From contig CAYIYN010000063.1 of NCBI GenBank assembly GCA_964367645.1, forward strand, positions 1 through 8,958: DNA of 8,958 nucleotides. The letters are read 5' to 3'. Both the position numbers and the translations under genes were made by a program. This document shows positions 1 to 5,899 of this stretch, one piece after another. Numbering within the stretch: the stretch's first letter is position 1; each line of letters opens with the position of its first letter. The notes under the pieces are model-generated. The model was given only the letters and a program-made list of their open reading frames with translations. It did not search any database and was not told where the DNA came from. Source of the DNA: RGIG4097 sp964367645. GTDB lineage: Bacteria; Bacillota; Clostridia; Christensenellales; CAG-917.

Positions 1-1
1 C

Positions 2-30
2 TTTACAGTAATGTTTTTGAGTGTTATTTT
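2..30 (+). promoter_or_regulatory. Probable sigma70-type promoter of the lysine riboswitch transcript
   Basis: TTTACA (2-7) and TATTTT (25-30) are separated by 17 bases. The -35 box matches consensus at five of six positions and the -10 box at four of six. Transcription would start near 36-38, exactly where the riboswitch aptamer begins (GATAG at 39-43). That position is the best support for the call. The -10 box is weak, so an alternative promoter just outside the window cannot be excluded. Confidence 0.5.
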
Positions 31-37
31 TACTAAA

Positions 38-195
38 AGATAGAGGTGCGTCTTTTATGACAAACCGCGGGTGCAAACAATACCTGCGGCGGCAAAGGAA
101 AGGACGCCGAAAGAGTCTTTGTCGGGTTTGCGGCAACTTCTCTTGGTGCTTGGGAAAACATCTCCTGCACTGTCACCAAAAGTGGAGCGCTATCG
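38..195 (+). promoter_or_regulatory. Lysine riboswitch (L box) aptamer
   Basis: This is a cis-acting RNA that binds lysine and shuts down the downstream transporter gene. The conserved 5' block GATAGAGGTGCG (39-50) is identical to the start of the B. subtilis lysC L box as I recall it. GATAG (39-43) pairs with CTATC (190-194) to close helix P1. An 8-bp P2 helix pairs 65-72 with 82-89 with one G-U. The P3 arm begins at GCCGAAAGAG (106-115) and closes through CTCTT (140-144). The loops carry GCAAAC (73-78) and GTTTGC (126-131), perfect complements that would form the 6-bp L2-L3 kissing interaction typical of this class. The later blocks CTGTCA (169-174) and GTGGAGCGCTATC (182-194) match the conserved P5/P1 return strand. 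The class is firm; the exact ends are approximate. Confidence 0.93.
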
Positions 196-209
196 ATTAC
201 GGATTTTAT

Positions 210-244
210 GCCGCATCGCGCTTTGCTTTGCGGCTTTTTCTTTT
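210..244 (+). terminator. Riboswitch-controlled intrinsic terminator
   Basis: GCCGCA (210-215) pairs with TGCGGC (229-234), followed at once by TTTTTCTTTT. This is the expression platform of the lysine riboswitch. A competing antiterminator can be drawn. GCG (187-189), CGAT (194-197) and CGG (200-202) pair with CGC (219-221), ATCG (215-218) and CCG (211-213). It uses bases of the P1 return strand and the left arm of the terminator. Lysine binding, which stabilises P1, should therefore release the left arm to form the terminator and switch the gene off. The hairpin is seen directly; the switching scheme is inferred from pairing and the known behaviour of the class. Confidence 0.82.
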
Positions 245-283
245 GCAACAACAGCAAAAACTATAAAAAACAAGGAGAATATT

Positions 284-2062
284 ATGGTTGGAACTTTTTG
301 GGCATTCGTGCCGGCAATCGTGGCTATCGTTTTGGCACTTGCCACGAAGCAAGTTTATCTCAGCCTATTTGCAGGAATATTTCTAGGAGCAATGTTCCTT
401 GCAGAAGGCAACCCTATCTACGCTTTAGGCATCACCTTTGAAAAAATGGGCGAAAGCGTCGGGGGCAACATCGGAATTTTGATTTTCTTGGTAATGCTCG
501 GAATACTTGTCATTTTGATGAGCAAAGCGGGCGGCACAAAAGCCTACGGCGATTGGGCATCAACTAAAATCAAATCAAAAAGAGGCGCTCTTGGAGCAAC
601 TGCCGGACTTGGTGCGTTGATATTCGTCGATGACTATTTCAACTGCCTTACCGTCGGCAACGTAATGCGTCCTGTCACCGATAAATACGGCGTATCCAGA
701 GCAAAACTGGCATATCTCATCGATTCTACTGCTGCGCCTATCTGCATTATTGCACCGATTTCAAGTTGGGCTGCTGCGGTTGCCGGATTTACGCCCGAAG
801 GTGAAAGCGGAATTTTGCTCTTTATTAAAACAATTCCGCTCAATCTATACGCACTCTTGACTATTGCAATGGTTGTTTTCATGATTGCCAAAAAATTTGA
901 TTTTGGCAAAATGAAGAAAAACGAAATCAATGCTGAAAAAGGCGATTTGTTCAGCGGCGAAACCGAACTTCCGACTGAAGATATTCCCAAAGACGAAGTA
1001 TCGCAAAATGGAAAGGTGCGTTATCTCATACTTCCCATCGTAGTGCTTATTCTCACTTGCGTTGGAGCAATGATATACTCCGGTTACTTTTTTGATTGGG
1101 ATGCAGGCAGACTTGGAGCAACTCCCGACACCAGTATTAAATTTATCGATAGTTTCTCAAACTGCGACGCGGGCAGTTCTCTTGCCATAGGCTCCACGAT
1201 AACAGTCATCTTCACGATGATATATTACGGAATCACAAAAGCAATCAGCTTCAAAGATAGCATGGACAGCATTGCAAAAGGATTCAAATCAATGGTCCCC
1301 GCAATTTTGATTCTTATCTTTGCCTGGTCGATTTCCGGCATTATGGGCGCAAAGGGCGAAGGCGCAGAAGAACTTCTGGGCGGCGGCTTCGGTGCTCCTA
1401 TTATCGATGGCACGCTCAACGCAAAAGCCTTTGTGCAGCGCACAATCAACGCTGAAAGCATGGGCATGGGCGTAATTCCTGCGGTGTTATTCCTGATTGC
1501 TATGCTCGTTTCATTTGCAACGGGCACAAGTTGGGGGACTTTTGGTCTTCTTATTCCTATCTCACTGACTGTTACCGACATCACCGGCAGCGGTACGGCA
1601 AGTTCCGTTATGTCTATTCTTGCAATGTCAGCGGTTCTTGCAGGCTCTGTCTATGGCGACCACGTGTCACCTATCTCCGACACAACAATTCTTGCTTCCT
1701 CGGGCGCGCAGTGCAATCACTTGGATCACGTCAAAACTCAGATGCCCTATGCAACTTTGGTTGCTGTGGTATGCTTCTTTGGATACCTTATCAGCGGATT
1801 TATTACACAAGCAGGACTTTCCTACGGTTTAACCATTGTGGCAACTCTCGGAATCGGCGGTGCTCTGTTGGCTGTTGCTTTGATTGCTGTATATTTCCTT
1901 GATAAGAGCGGCTCATTTGACAAGATGGCCTCTTCTATCGAAGTCGCAAAAGCCAAACTATTCGGAAAGTTGAAGAAAAATCCCGCGGTTTGTGAAGATG
2001 CAACAGCAAACGCGGAGTTGTCGGCTGTGTCCGCAGACGTAGTCGAAGAGGAACAAAAGTAA
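284..2062 (+). CDS. lysW: NhaC-superfamily transporter, probable lysine carrier (LysW type)
   Basis: This is a 592-residue polytopic membrane protein with about a dozen hydrophobic segments. It belongs to the NhaC Na+/H+ antiporter superfamily. Conserved blocks are FVDDYFN (114-120), DSTAAPICIIAPISSW (147-162), ATGTSWGTF (412-420) and GDHVSPISDTTILASSGA (458-475). A charged loop lies at 202-246, and the polar tail after 540 is probably cytoplasmic. The start at 284 is preceded by AAGGAG (272-277). An in-frame ATG at 71 would add 71 residues, but that stretch is the riboswitch and terminator, so it is rejected. Comparative work on lysine regulons proposed L-box-controlled NhaC-type proteins as lysine transporters and named them LysW. 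The riboswitch in front points to lysine uptake in exchange or symport with cations. The family is certain; the lysine substrate is inferred from the riboswitch. Transcription is monocistronic, with a terminator directly after. Confidence 0.85.
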   Translation: MVGTFWAFVPAIVAIVLALATKQVYLSLFAGIFLGAMFLAEGNPIYALGITFEKMGESVGGNIGILIFLVMLGILVILMSKAGGTKAYGDWASTKIKSKRGALGATAGLGALIFVDDYFNCLTVGNVMRPVTDKYGVSRAKLAYLIDSTAAPICIIAPISSWAAAVAGFTPEGESGILLFIKTIPLNLYALLTIAMVVFMIAKKFDFGKMKKNEINAEKGDLFSGETELPTEDIPKDEVSQNGKVRYLILPIVVLILTCVGAMIYSGYFFDWDAGRLGATPDTSIKFIDSFSNCDAGSSLAIGSTITVIFTMIYYGITKAISFKDSMDSIAKGFKSMVPAILILIFAWSISGIMGAKGEGAEELLGGGFGAPIIDGTLNAKAFVQRTINAESMGMGVIPAVLFLIAMLVSFATGTSWGTFGLLIPISLTVTDITGSGTASSVMSILAMSAVLAGSVYGDHVSPISDTTILASSGAQCNHLDHVKTQMPYATLVAVVCFFGYLISGFITQAGLSYGLTIVATLGIGGALLAVALIAVYFLDKSGSFDKMASSIEVAKAKLFGKLKKNPAVCEDATANAELSAVSADVVEEEQK

Positions 2063-2125
2063 ATCATATCAAACTATTTGCACGCAATAAGTCAAATAAC
2101 GATATCAATCAAATCAGAGTAAAGA

Positions 2126-2154
2126 TTGACAGCACGGCACAATTCAGCTAATAT
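2126..2154 (+). promoter_or_regulatory. Near-consensus sigma70-type promoter
   Basis: TTGACA (2126-2131), a spacer of exactly 17 bases, then TAATAT (2149-2154). The -35 box is perfect and the -10 box matches at four of six positions, including the first two and the last T. Transcription should begin near 2161. The box lies inside the left arm of the inverted repeat that ends the upstream gene. The next gene on this strand is the HIT gene at 2423, so this is its likely promoter and would give a leader of about 260 bases. Confidence 0.6.
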
Positions 2155-2219
2155 CTTTTTTAGAGAAACAATGAAAAGAGATACGCTGAAAACTGCCGTG
2201 TTTTGATTTTTTGTTTTTA
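2131..2219 (+). terminator. Long imperfect terminator hairpin of lysW
   Basis: CACGGCA (2133-2139) pairs with TGCCGTG (2194-2200) and TTCAGC (2143-2148) with GCTGAA (2185-2190), with a symmetric 3x3 internal loop between them. An inner TATCTTTT/AAAAGAGATA pairing extends the stem. TTTTGATTTTTTGTTTTT follows directly (2201-2218). It lies about 70 bases past the lysW stop codon and fits an intrinsic terminator. The left arm also contains the promoter at 2126-2154. Confidence 0.65.
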
Positions 2220-2422
2220 TCTGTTGAAATCGGCGGTAGTAATGGGATAGCGGGCGAAATAGAGTTTTTGCTCGGCGGCGATGCAATCGCCACAAACGAA
2301 GAAGGAGTCCTGCCCAAGACTTCAAAACGATTACGTCAAAGATTACGACCTAAAACCGACCTAATTTTGCAAGATAAATAATAATTTTTGCCCGTCTAAA
2401 TTGACGGCGAAACGGAGGATAA
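2161..2422 (+). other. Structured untranslated leader or small RNA ahead of the HIT gene
   Basis: No credible coding sequence lies here. The predicted transcript from the promoter at 2126-2154 contains three consecutive hairpins. The first has nine pairs (2251-2259 with 2266-2274, two G-U, 6-base loop). The second has six pairs with a GCA triloop (GGCGAT 2277-2282, ATCGCC 2286-2291). The third has six pairs (GGAGTC 2304-2309, GACTTC 2318-2323, 8-base loop). A short hairpin, CCGTC/GACGG (2392-2396, 2403-2407), stands just before the ribosome binding site of the HIT gene. No terminator was found between the hairpins and the HIT gene, so a 5' leader is more likely than a free small RNA. I do not recognise a known riboswitch class. 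Confidence 0.35.
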
Positions 2423-2764
2423 ATGAACAACTGTATTTTCTGCAAAATCATAAACGGAGAAATTCCGTCAACAAAACTATATGAAGACGACGATATGGTC
2501 ATTATCAAAGACGTCCATCCGCAAGCGCCTATTCACTACCTACTTTTGCCAAAAGAGCATTACGCAAACATTATCGAAATGACGGACGCGCAGGCGGCTA
2601 CCCTAGCAAAATGCGTCAAAAAACTTTCTGCGCTCACCTTTGAACTTGGACTTCAAGGCGGTTTTAGGCTGGTGTCAAACAAAGGTTCTGATGCGTGTCA
2701 ATCGGTTGAACATCTACACATTCATATCTTGGGCGGCAAGCAATTAGCCGACCGTATGTGCTGA
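2423..2764 (+). CDS. HIT-family (HinT-like) purine nucleotide phosphoramidase
   Basis: This is a 113-residue cytoplasmic protein, the usual size for bacterial HinT. The HIT triad is complete at H97-x-H99-x-H101 within QSVEHLHIHILGG (93-105); by family homology H99 is the nucleophile. An N-terminal CIFC (C4, C7) and H46 suggest the structural zinc site of the zinc-containing HIT subgroup. HinT proteins hydrolyse AMP-lysine and other adenosine phosphoramidates and aminoacyl-adenylates; the in vivo role is unsettled. GGAGG (2414-2418) sits four bases before the ATG. In many clostridia a HIT gene stands next to mtaB at the end of the dnaK operon. Here it is adjacent but convergent, with its own promoter candidate upstream. 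No defect is seen. Confidence 0.93.
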   Translation: MNNCIFCKIINGEIPSTKLYEDDDMVIIKDVHPQAPIHYLLLPKEHYANIIEMTDAQAATLAKCVKKLSALTFELGLQGGFRLVSNKGSDACQSVEHLHIHILGGKQLADRMC

Positions 2765-2810
2765 TACAAATATCACTTTTTTATCAGTAATAGACAAAAA
2801 AATAAAAATA

Positions 2811-2840
2811 AAACGACGGCAGTTTGCCGTCGTTTTTTTT
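2811..2840 (+). terminator. Bidirectional intrinsic terminator between HIT gene and mtaB
   Basis: AAACGACGGCA (2811-2821) pairs perfectly with TGCCGTCGTTT (2825-2835) around a GTT loop, an 11-bp stem. On the plus strand T8 runs to 2840. On the minus strand the stem is followed by an equally T-rich tract (complement of 2793-2810). The hairpin lies 47 bases after the HIT stop and about 60 bases after the mtaB stop, so one element can end both converging units. Confidence 0.9.
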
Positions 2841-2896
2841 CAATTTTGTTTACGCTTTTGTTATGGGTATTTTGTTGATTGCAATCTAGCAAGATA

Positions 2897-4183
2897 TTAT
2901 TTTACTCCGTCGCGGAAGAGTGACTGCGGAGTTACTGTTTTTAGAGCGTTGCGCTTTCCTTCTTCGCAGTAGACTTTTATATATTGCGGCGTATGACCGC
3001 ACCACATTTCTTCCTCTTTGGTTTCAAAAAGCACTTCCGTAGGCTTGCCTAATTGTGAAATCAGATAATCTTTGACGAGCGAACATTTGACTTCCGCCAT
3101 TGCTCGCGCGCGCCTTGTAAGCACATCGGGGGACAGTTGTTTTAGTTTTGAAGCAACCGTACCCTGCCTTGACGAATAAGGGAAAACGTGAATGTCGGAA
3201 AACCCCACCGATTTTGCAAAATTTATGCTGTTGTAAAAAGCCTCGTCCGTTTCAGTCGGAAAGCCCACGATAATGTCGGTCGTTATTGCAGCCTCCGGAT
3301 AATACGCTCTTATGCGATTTACCGCTTCAAGGTATTCGGCGGTTGTATAGCGGCGGTTCATTGATTTAAGGACGCCGTCGTCCCCGCTTTGAAGGGATAA
3401 ATGAAAATGTGGACAAAACTTTTTGAGCCGTTTTGTTGCCTCCAAAAATTTATCATCGATAACGTTGACTTCAAGCGAGCCGAGCCTGATTCTTAAGTCA
3501 AAATCAGAAAGGGCGTCCAAAAGTTCTGCCAAATTTGTGCCTATGTCAAGTCCGTATGCTGACAAATTTATGCCGGTTATCACAACTTCTTTTGCATTTT
3601 CAACAGCCGTTTTCATCTCTGATATTATGCTCTCAACAGAGCGTGAACGGCTTCTGCCGCGAAGATAAGGCACTATGCAATAAGAACAAAAATTGTTGCA
3701 GCCGTCTTGCACCTTTATGTAGTGGCGAGTGCGCGGAGAAACAGAGGCGGCGCAGTCTTCATATGCGTTTGAAATAGAAAAATCGGAAGTAACCTTTTTT
3801 GCAAAATAGCCGTCTACCGTTCCCAAATATCTTTTGACAAGTTCTTCAGCGAGAGCGTTTTTGCCCCGTGTGCCGCTAATATAAATCACTCTCTCGTGCG
3901 CGAAGCGGCAAAAATTGTTTTGAGAGGCACAACCGCAAACGTAGATTTCGGCGAAGGGATTTACTTTCATAATCCTCGTTACGGTCTGGCGCGATTTACG
4001 CTCGGCTTCCGCTGTCACAGCGCAAGTGTTGATAATATATATATCGGCAAAATCAAGCCCTTCTTTGACGTCAAATCCGCCTTTACGAAGGACGGCAAGC
4101 ATGCTGTCACTGTCATATTGATTGACTTTGCACCCAAGCGTAAAAATGGAAACCGTCGGCAAAATATTAGATTTTTCAGTCAT
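2897..4183 (-). CDS. mtaB: tRNA t6A37 methylthiotransferase MtaB
   Basis: This radical-SAM enzyme converts t6A37 to ms2t6A37 in tRNAs reading ANN codons. The protein has 428 residues, normal for the family (B. subtilis YqeV). The N-terminal MTTase domain opens with TLGCKVNQYDSDS (15-27) and carries the auxiliary 4Fe-4S cysteines C18, C54 (NTCAVT) and C85 (CGCASQ). The radical-SAM motif CNNFCSYC supplies C162, C166 and C169 and is followed by IVPYLRGRSRSR. A C-terminal TRAM domain (about 365-428) contains GHTPQYIKVY. An upstream in-frame ATG at 4253-4255 would overlap rsmE by 80 bases. I chose the ATG at 4181-4183 because it has GGAG nine bases ahead and overlaps the rsmE stop by 8 bases (ATGACTGA), suggesting translational coupling. 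It is the last gene of the operon. Confidence 0.95.
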   Translation of the reverse strand: MTEKSNILPTVSIFTLGCKVNQYDSDSMLAVLRKGGFDVKEGLDFADIYIINTCAVTAEAERKSRQTVTRIMKVNPFAEIYVCGCASQNNFCRFAHERVIYISGTRGKNALAEELVKRYLGTVDGYFAKKVTSDFSISNAYEDCAASVSPRTRHYIKVQDGCNNFCSYCIVPYLRGRSRSRSVESIISEMKTAVENAKEVVITGINLSAYGLDIGTNLAELLDALSDFDLRIRLGSLEVNVIDDKFLEATKRLKKFCPHFHLSLQSGDDGVLKSMNRRYTTAEYLEAVNRIRAYYPEAAITTDIIVGFPTETDEAFYNSINFAKSVGFSDIHVFPYSSRQGTVASKLKQLSPDVLTRRARAMAEVKCSLVKDYLISQLGKPTEVLFETKEEEMWCGHTPQYIKVYCEEGKRNALKTVTPQSLFRDGVK

Positions 4184-4955
4184 AATCCAGTTCTCCAAAC
4201 GCAAAAAGTGTGAGAGCGGCGGCAACGATATCCGCAGTTTCCGCACGAAGGACACGCTTGCCCAAAGTGACTATTTTAGCACCTTCATTTTTTGCCGCTT
4301 CCACTTCTGAGGCGGTAAAACCGCCCTCGCTGCCAACAACCAGCGCAACTTTTATTGTTATATCGTCTTTTGATTTTTGTTTCGTAATTGGATTATTTTT
4401 TGACTTTGCTAAAAAATCCGAAATTGCTTGCGCGAGCGTATTATATTTTTCGCATTCATAGGAAAAAAGCACTAAATCGTAGTCGTTAAATTTCTTTAGC
4501 ATGCAGTCAAATTCAATAAGTTCTTCGATTTGCGTTAGATACGCAGAGCCGCATTGTTTCGCGCTTTCAAGAACAATTTTCCTGCTTCTATCAGCATTAA
4601 ATTTATTTTCGGCAGTATTTTGAGATACAAAGGGAGTGATGCTGTCAACTCCTAGTTCAACACCTTTTTGAACTGCAAAATCCAATTTTTGATTTTTCAA
4701 AAGTCCGGCGTACAAATCTAAGCATATGTTTTTTTTGTCTACGCTTTTGCACTCCAAAACTGACAACAACACTTTGTCTTTCAGTATATTATCTACCCTG
4801 CAAAGTCTTTCGCATCCGTCGTTTAGACATACAGTAGCCAAAAAACCGCTTTTATAGCGAAGGACTTTTGTCATATGCAAAAACTCATCGCCGTATAAAA
4901 CGATTTTATCATCGCTTAGGTCATTGGGTGATGCAAAAAACCGCCTAATTTCCAT
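4176..4955 (-). CDS. rsmE: 16S rRNA (uracil1498-N3)-methyltransferase RsmE
   Basis: This SPOUT-superfamily enzyme makes m3U1498 in helix 44 of 16S rRNA in the assembled 30S subunit. The protein has 259 residues, slightly long for the family. The N-terminal PUA-like part starts MEIRRFFA. KGVELGVDSITPF (97-109) marks entry into the methyltransferase domain. The SAM-binding trefoil knot is shown by VVGSEGGF (206-213) and LGKRVLRAETA (231-241). The usual GPEGGF is GSEGGF here, a single conservative change in the knot. A lysine-rich, low-complexity insertion (about 184-199) before the knot explains the extra length. The ATG shares one base with the prmA stop codon (TAATG), and mtaB overlaps its 3' end. 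This fits its identity as B. subtilis yqeU. Confidence 0.95.
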   Translation of the reverse strand: MEIRRFFASPNDLSDDKIVLYGDEFLHMTKVLRYKSGFLATVCLNDGCERLCRVDNILKDKVLLSVLECKSVDKKNICLDLYAGLLKNQKLDFAVQKGVELGVDSITPFVSQNTAENKFNADRSRKIVLESAKQCGSAYLTQIEELIEFDCMLKKFNDYDLVLFSYECEKYNTLAQAISDFLAKSKNNPITKQKSKDDITIKVALVVGSEGGFTASEVEAAKNEGAKIVTLGKRVLRAETADIVAAALTLFAFGELDYD

Positions 4956-5866
4956 TATCTAACCGCCTTTTTAAGTTTCAAAGTGCGCCAGTCTTCCATC
5001 TTGCGCTCCTCGATTATCTCATAGCCTGCGCTCTTGTAACAATCCTTAACTTCGTTTGCTCTTGTGTCAATTATACCCGAAAGCACGATTTCTCCACCGT
5101 TGTTTAGGTGCTCCCCTATGGATTTTGAAAGACGAATAAGTATGTCGGCGTTAATGTTTGCAAAAATAAAGTCCGCCTTGACGTTTCTTTGAATTAAGTC
5201 AGCGCATTCGATAACGGCGTCAACGCCGTTGAGTTTGGCGTTCAGGCGTGAAAATTCAACTGCCTGCAAATCAAGGTCGCACATATACACGTATTTTGCT
5301 CCGCAAAGTTTTGCCGCAATCCCCAAAATTCCGCTACCGCAACCTACGTCAATAACCGATTTACTTTCTACTTCCATAAGGTCAAGGCACATACGCGTGG
5401 TGGCGTGTTCGCCCGTGCCAAAAGCCATCCCGGGGTCAAGACGCAAAATTTTTTCGTTTTCGGAGCGAGAATAATCAATCCAGGTGGGAACGACAGTAAT
5501 GTTTTTTGTGACTATCGGATTATAATATTTTTTCCACTCGTTTTCCCAGTCGCCGGAGTTAAGTTCTTTAAGGAGAATTTCGCCGAATTTTACGCCGCCC
5601 AAGGTTTTCATTTCATTCAGTCTTTTTTCTAGGTTAAGTGCAAAATTCTTGTCGTCAAAAGCCACAGTAGTCGAAATTTTAACTTCGTCGGATTTTGTGA
5701 CAGCGTTCTCGTCGATATAATCCCAGATTACATCGGATTTTTTCAAATCAAGACAGTCTTGCCTGTCGACAACGGACACGCCGTTAGCACCCACGTCAAA
5801 AAACGCCGAAGTTACCAATTCAGCGTTTTGATGGTCGGTGGTTACCGTTATGGAAGTATATTTCAT
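4955..5866 (-). CDS. prmA: Ribosomal protein L11 methyltransferase PrmA
   Basis: This SAM-dependent class I methyltransferase modifies ribosomal protein L11. The 303-residue length is typical. An N-terminal substrate-recognition domain (about 1-90) leads to LDPGMAFGTGEHATT (143-157), a hallmark of PrmA. The SAM-binding motif I VIDVGCGSGILG (171-182) follows, with acidic D197 after the second strand. The catalytic-region motif ANINAD (236-241) matches the NxNP/NAN-type site of the family. The gene begins 33 bases after the dnaJ stop with only a weak Shine-Dalgarno (GGCGG). It runs into rsmE with a one-base overlap, so it is probably co-transcribed with the chaperone genes and linked to them under heat-shock control. 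Confidence 0.96.
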   Translation of the reverse strand: MKYTSITVTTDHQNAELVTSAFFDVGANGVSVVDRQDCLDLKKSDVIWDYIDENAVTKSDEVKISTTVAFDDKNFALNLEKRLNEMKTLGGVKFGEILLKELNSGDWENEWKKYYNPIVTKNITVVPTWIDYSRSENEKILRLDPGMAFGTGEHATTRMCLDLMEVESKSVIDVGCGSGILGIAAKLCGAKYVYMCDLDLQAVEFSRLNAKLNGVDAVIECADLIQRNVKADFIFANINADILIRLSKSIGEHLNNGGEIVLSGIIDTRANEVKDCYKSAGYEIIEERKMEDWRTLKLKKAVR

Positions 5867-5899
5867 TTCGTACCGCCACTTTTTGATGCGTTCTGCATT

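Noticed and set aside
2171..2206. 11-codon leader peptide (MKRDTLKTAVF)
   Set aside because: It has no Shine-Dalgarno sequence, starts about 10 bases from the predicted transcript start, shows no run of regulatory codons and overlaps the terminator arm.
2277..2323. Resemblance to a fluoride (crcB) riboswitch: GGCGATG-CA-ATCGCC followed by ACAAAC
   Set aside because: The hairpin and the AAC are suggestive, but the conserved distal block (GATGATGCCTAC-like) and the pseudoknot partners were not found, and a HIT gene is not an expected target. A covariance-model scan would settle it.
2092..2325. 77-codon minus-strand frame in the lysW-HIT gap
   Set aside because: Its Arg/Leu/Trp-rich composition matches no family, it has no ribosome binding site, and it runs across the terminator and promoter of the other strand.
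2761..2787. 6-bp hairpin CTGATA/TATCAG over the HIT stop codon
   Set aside because: It is weak, has a 15-base loop and no following T-tract. The strong terminator at 2811-2840 makes it unnecessary.
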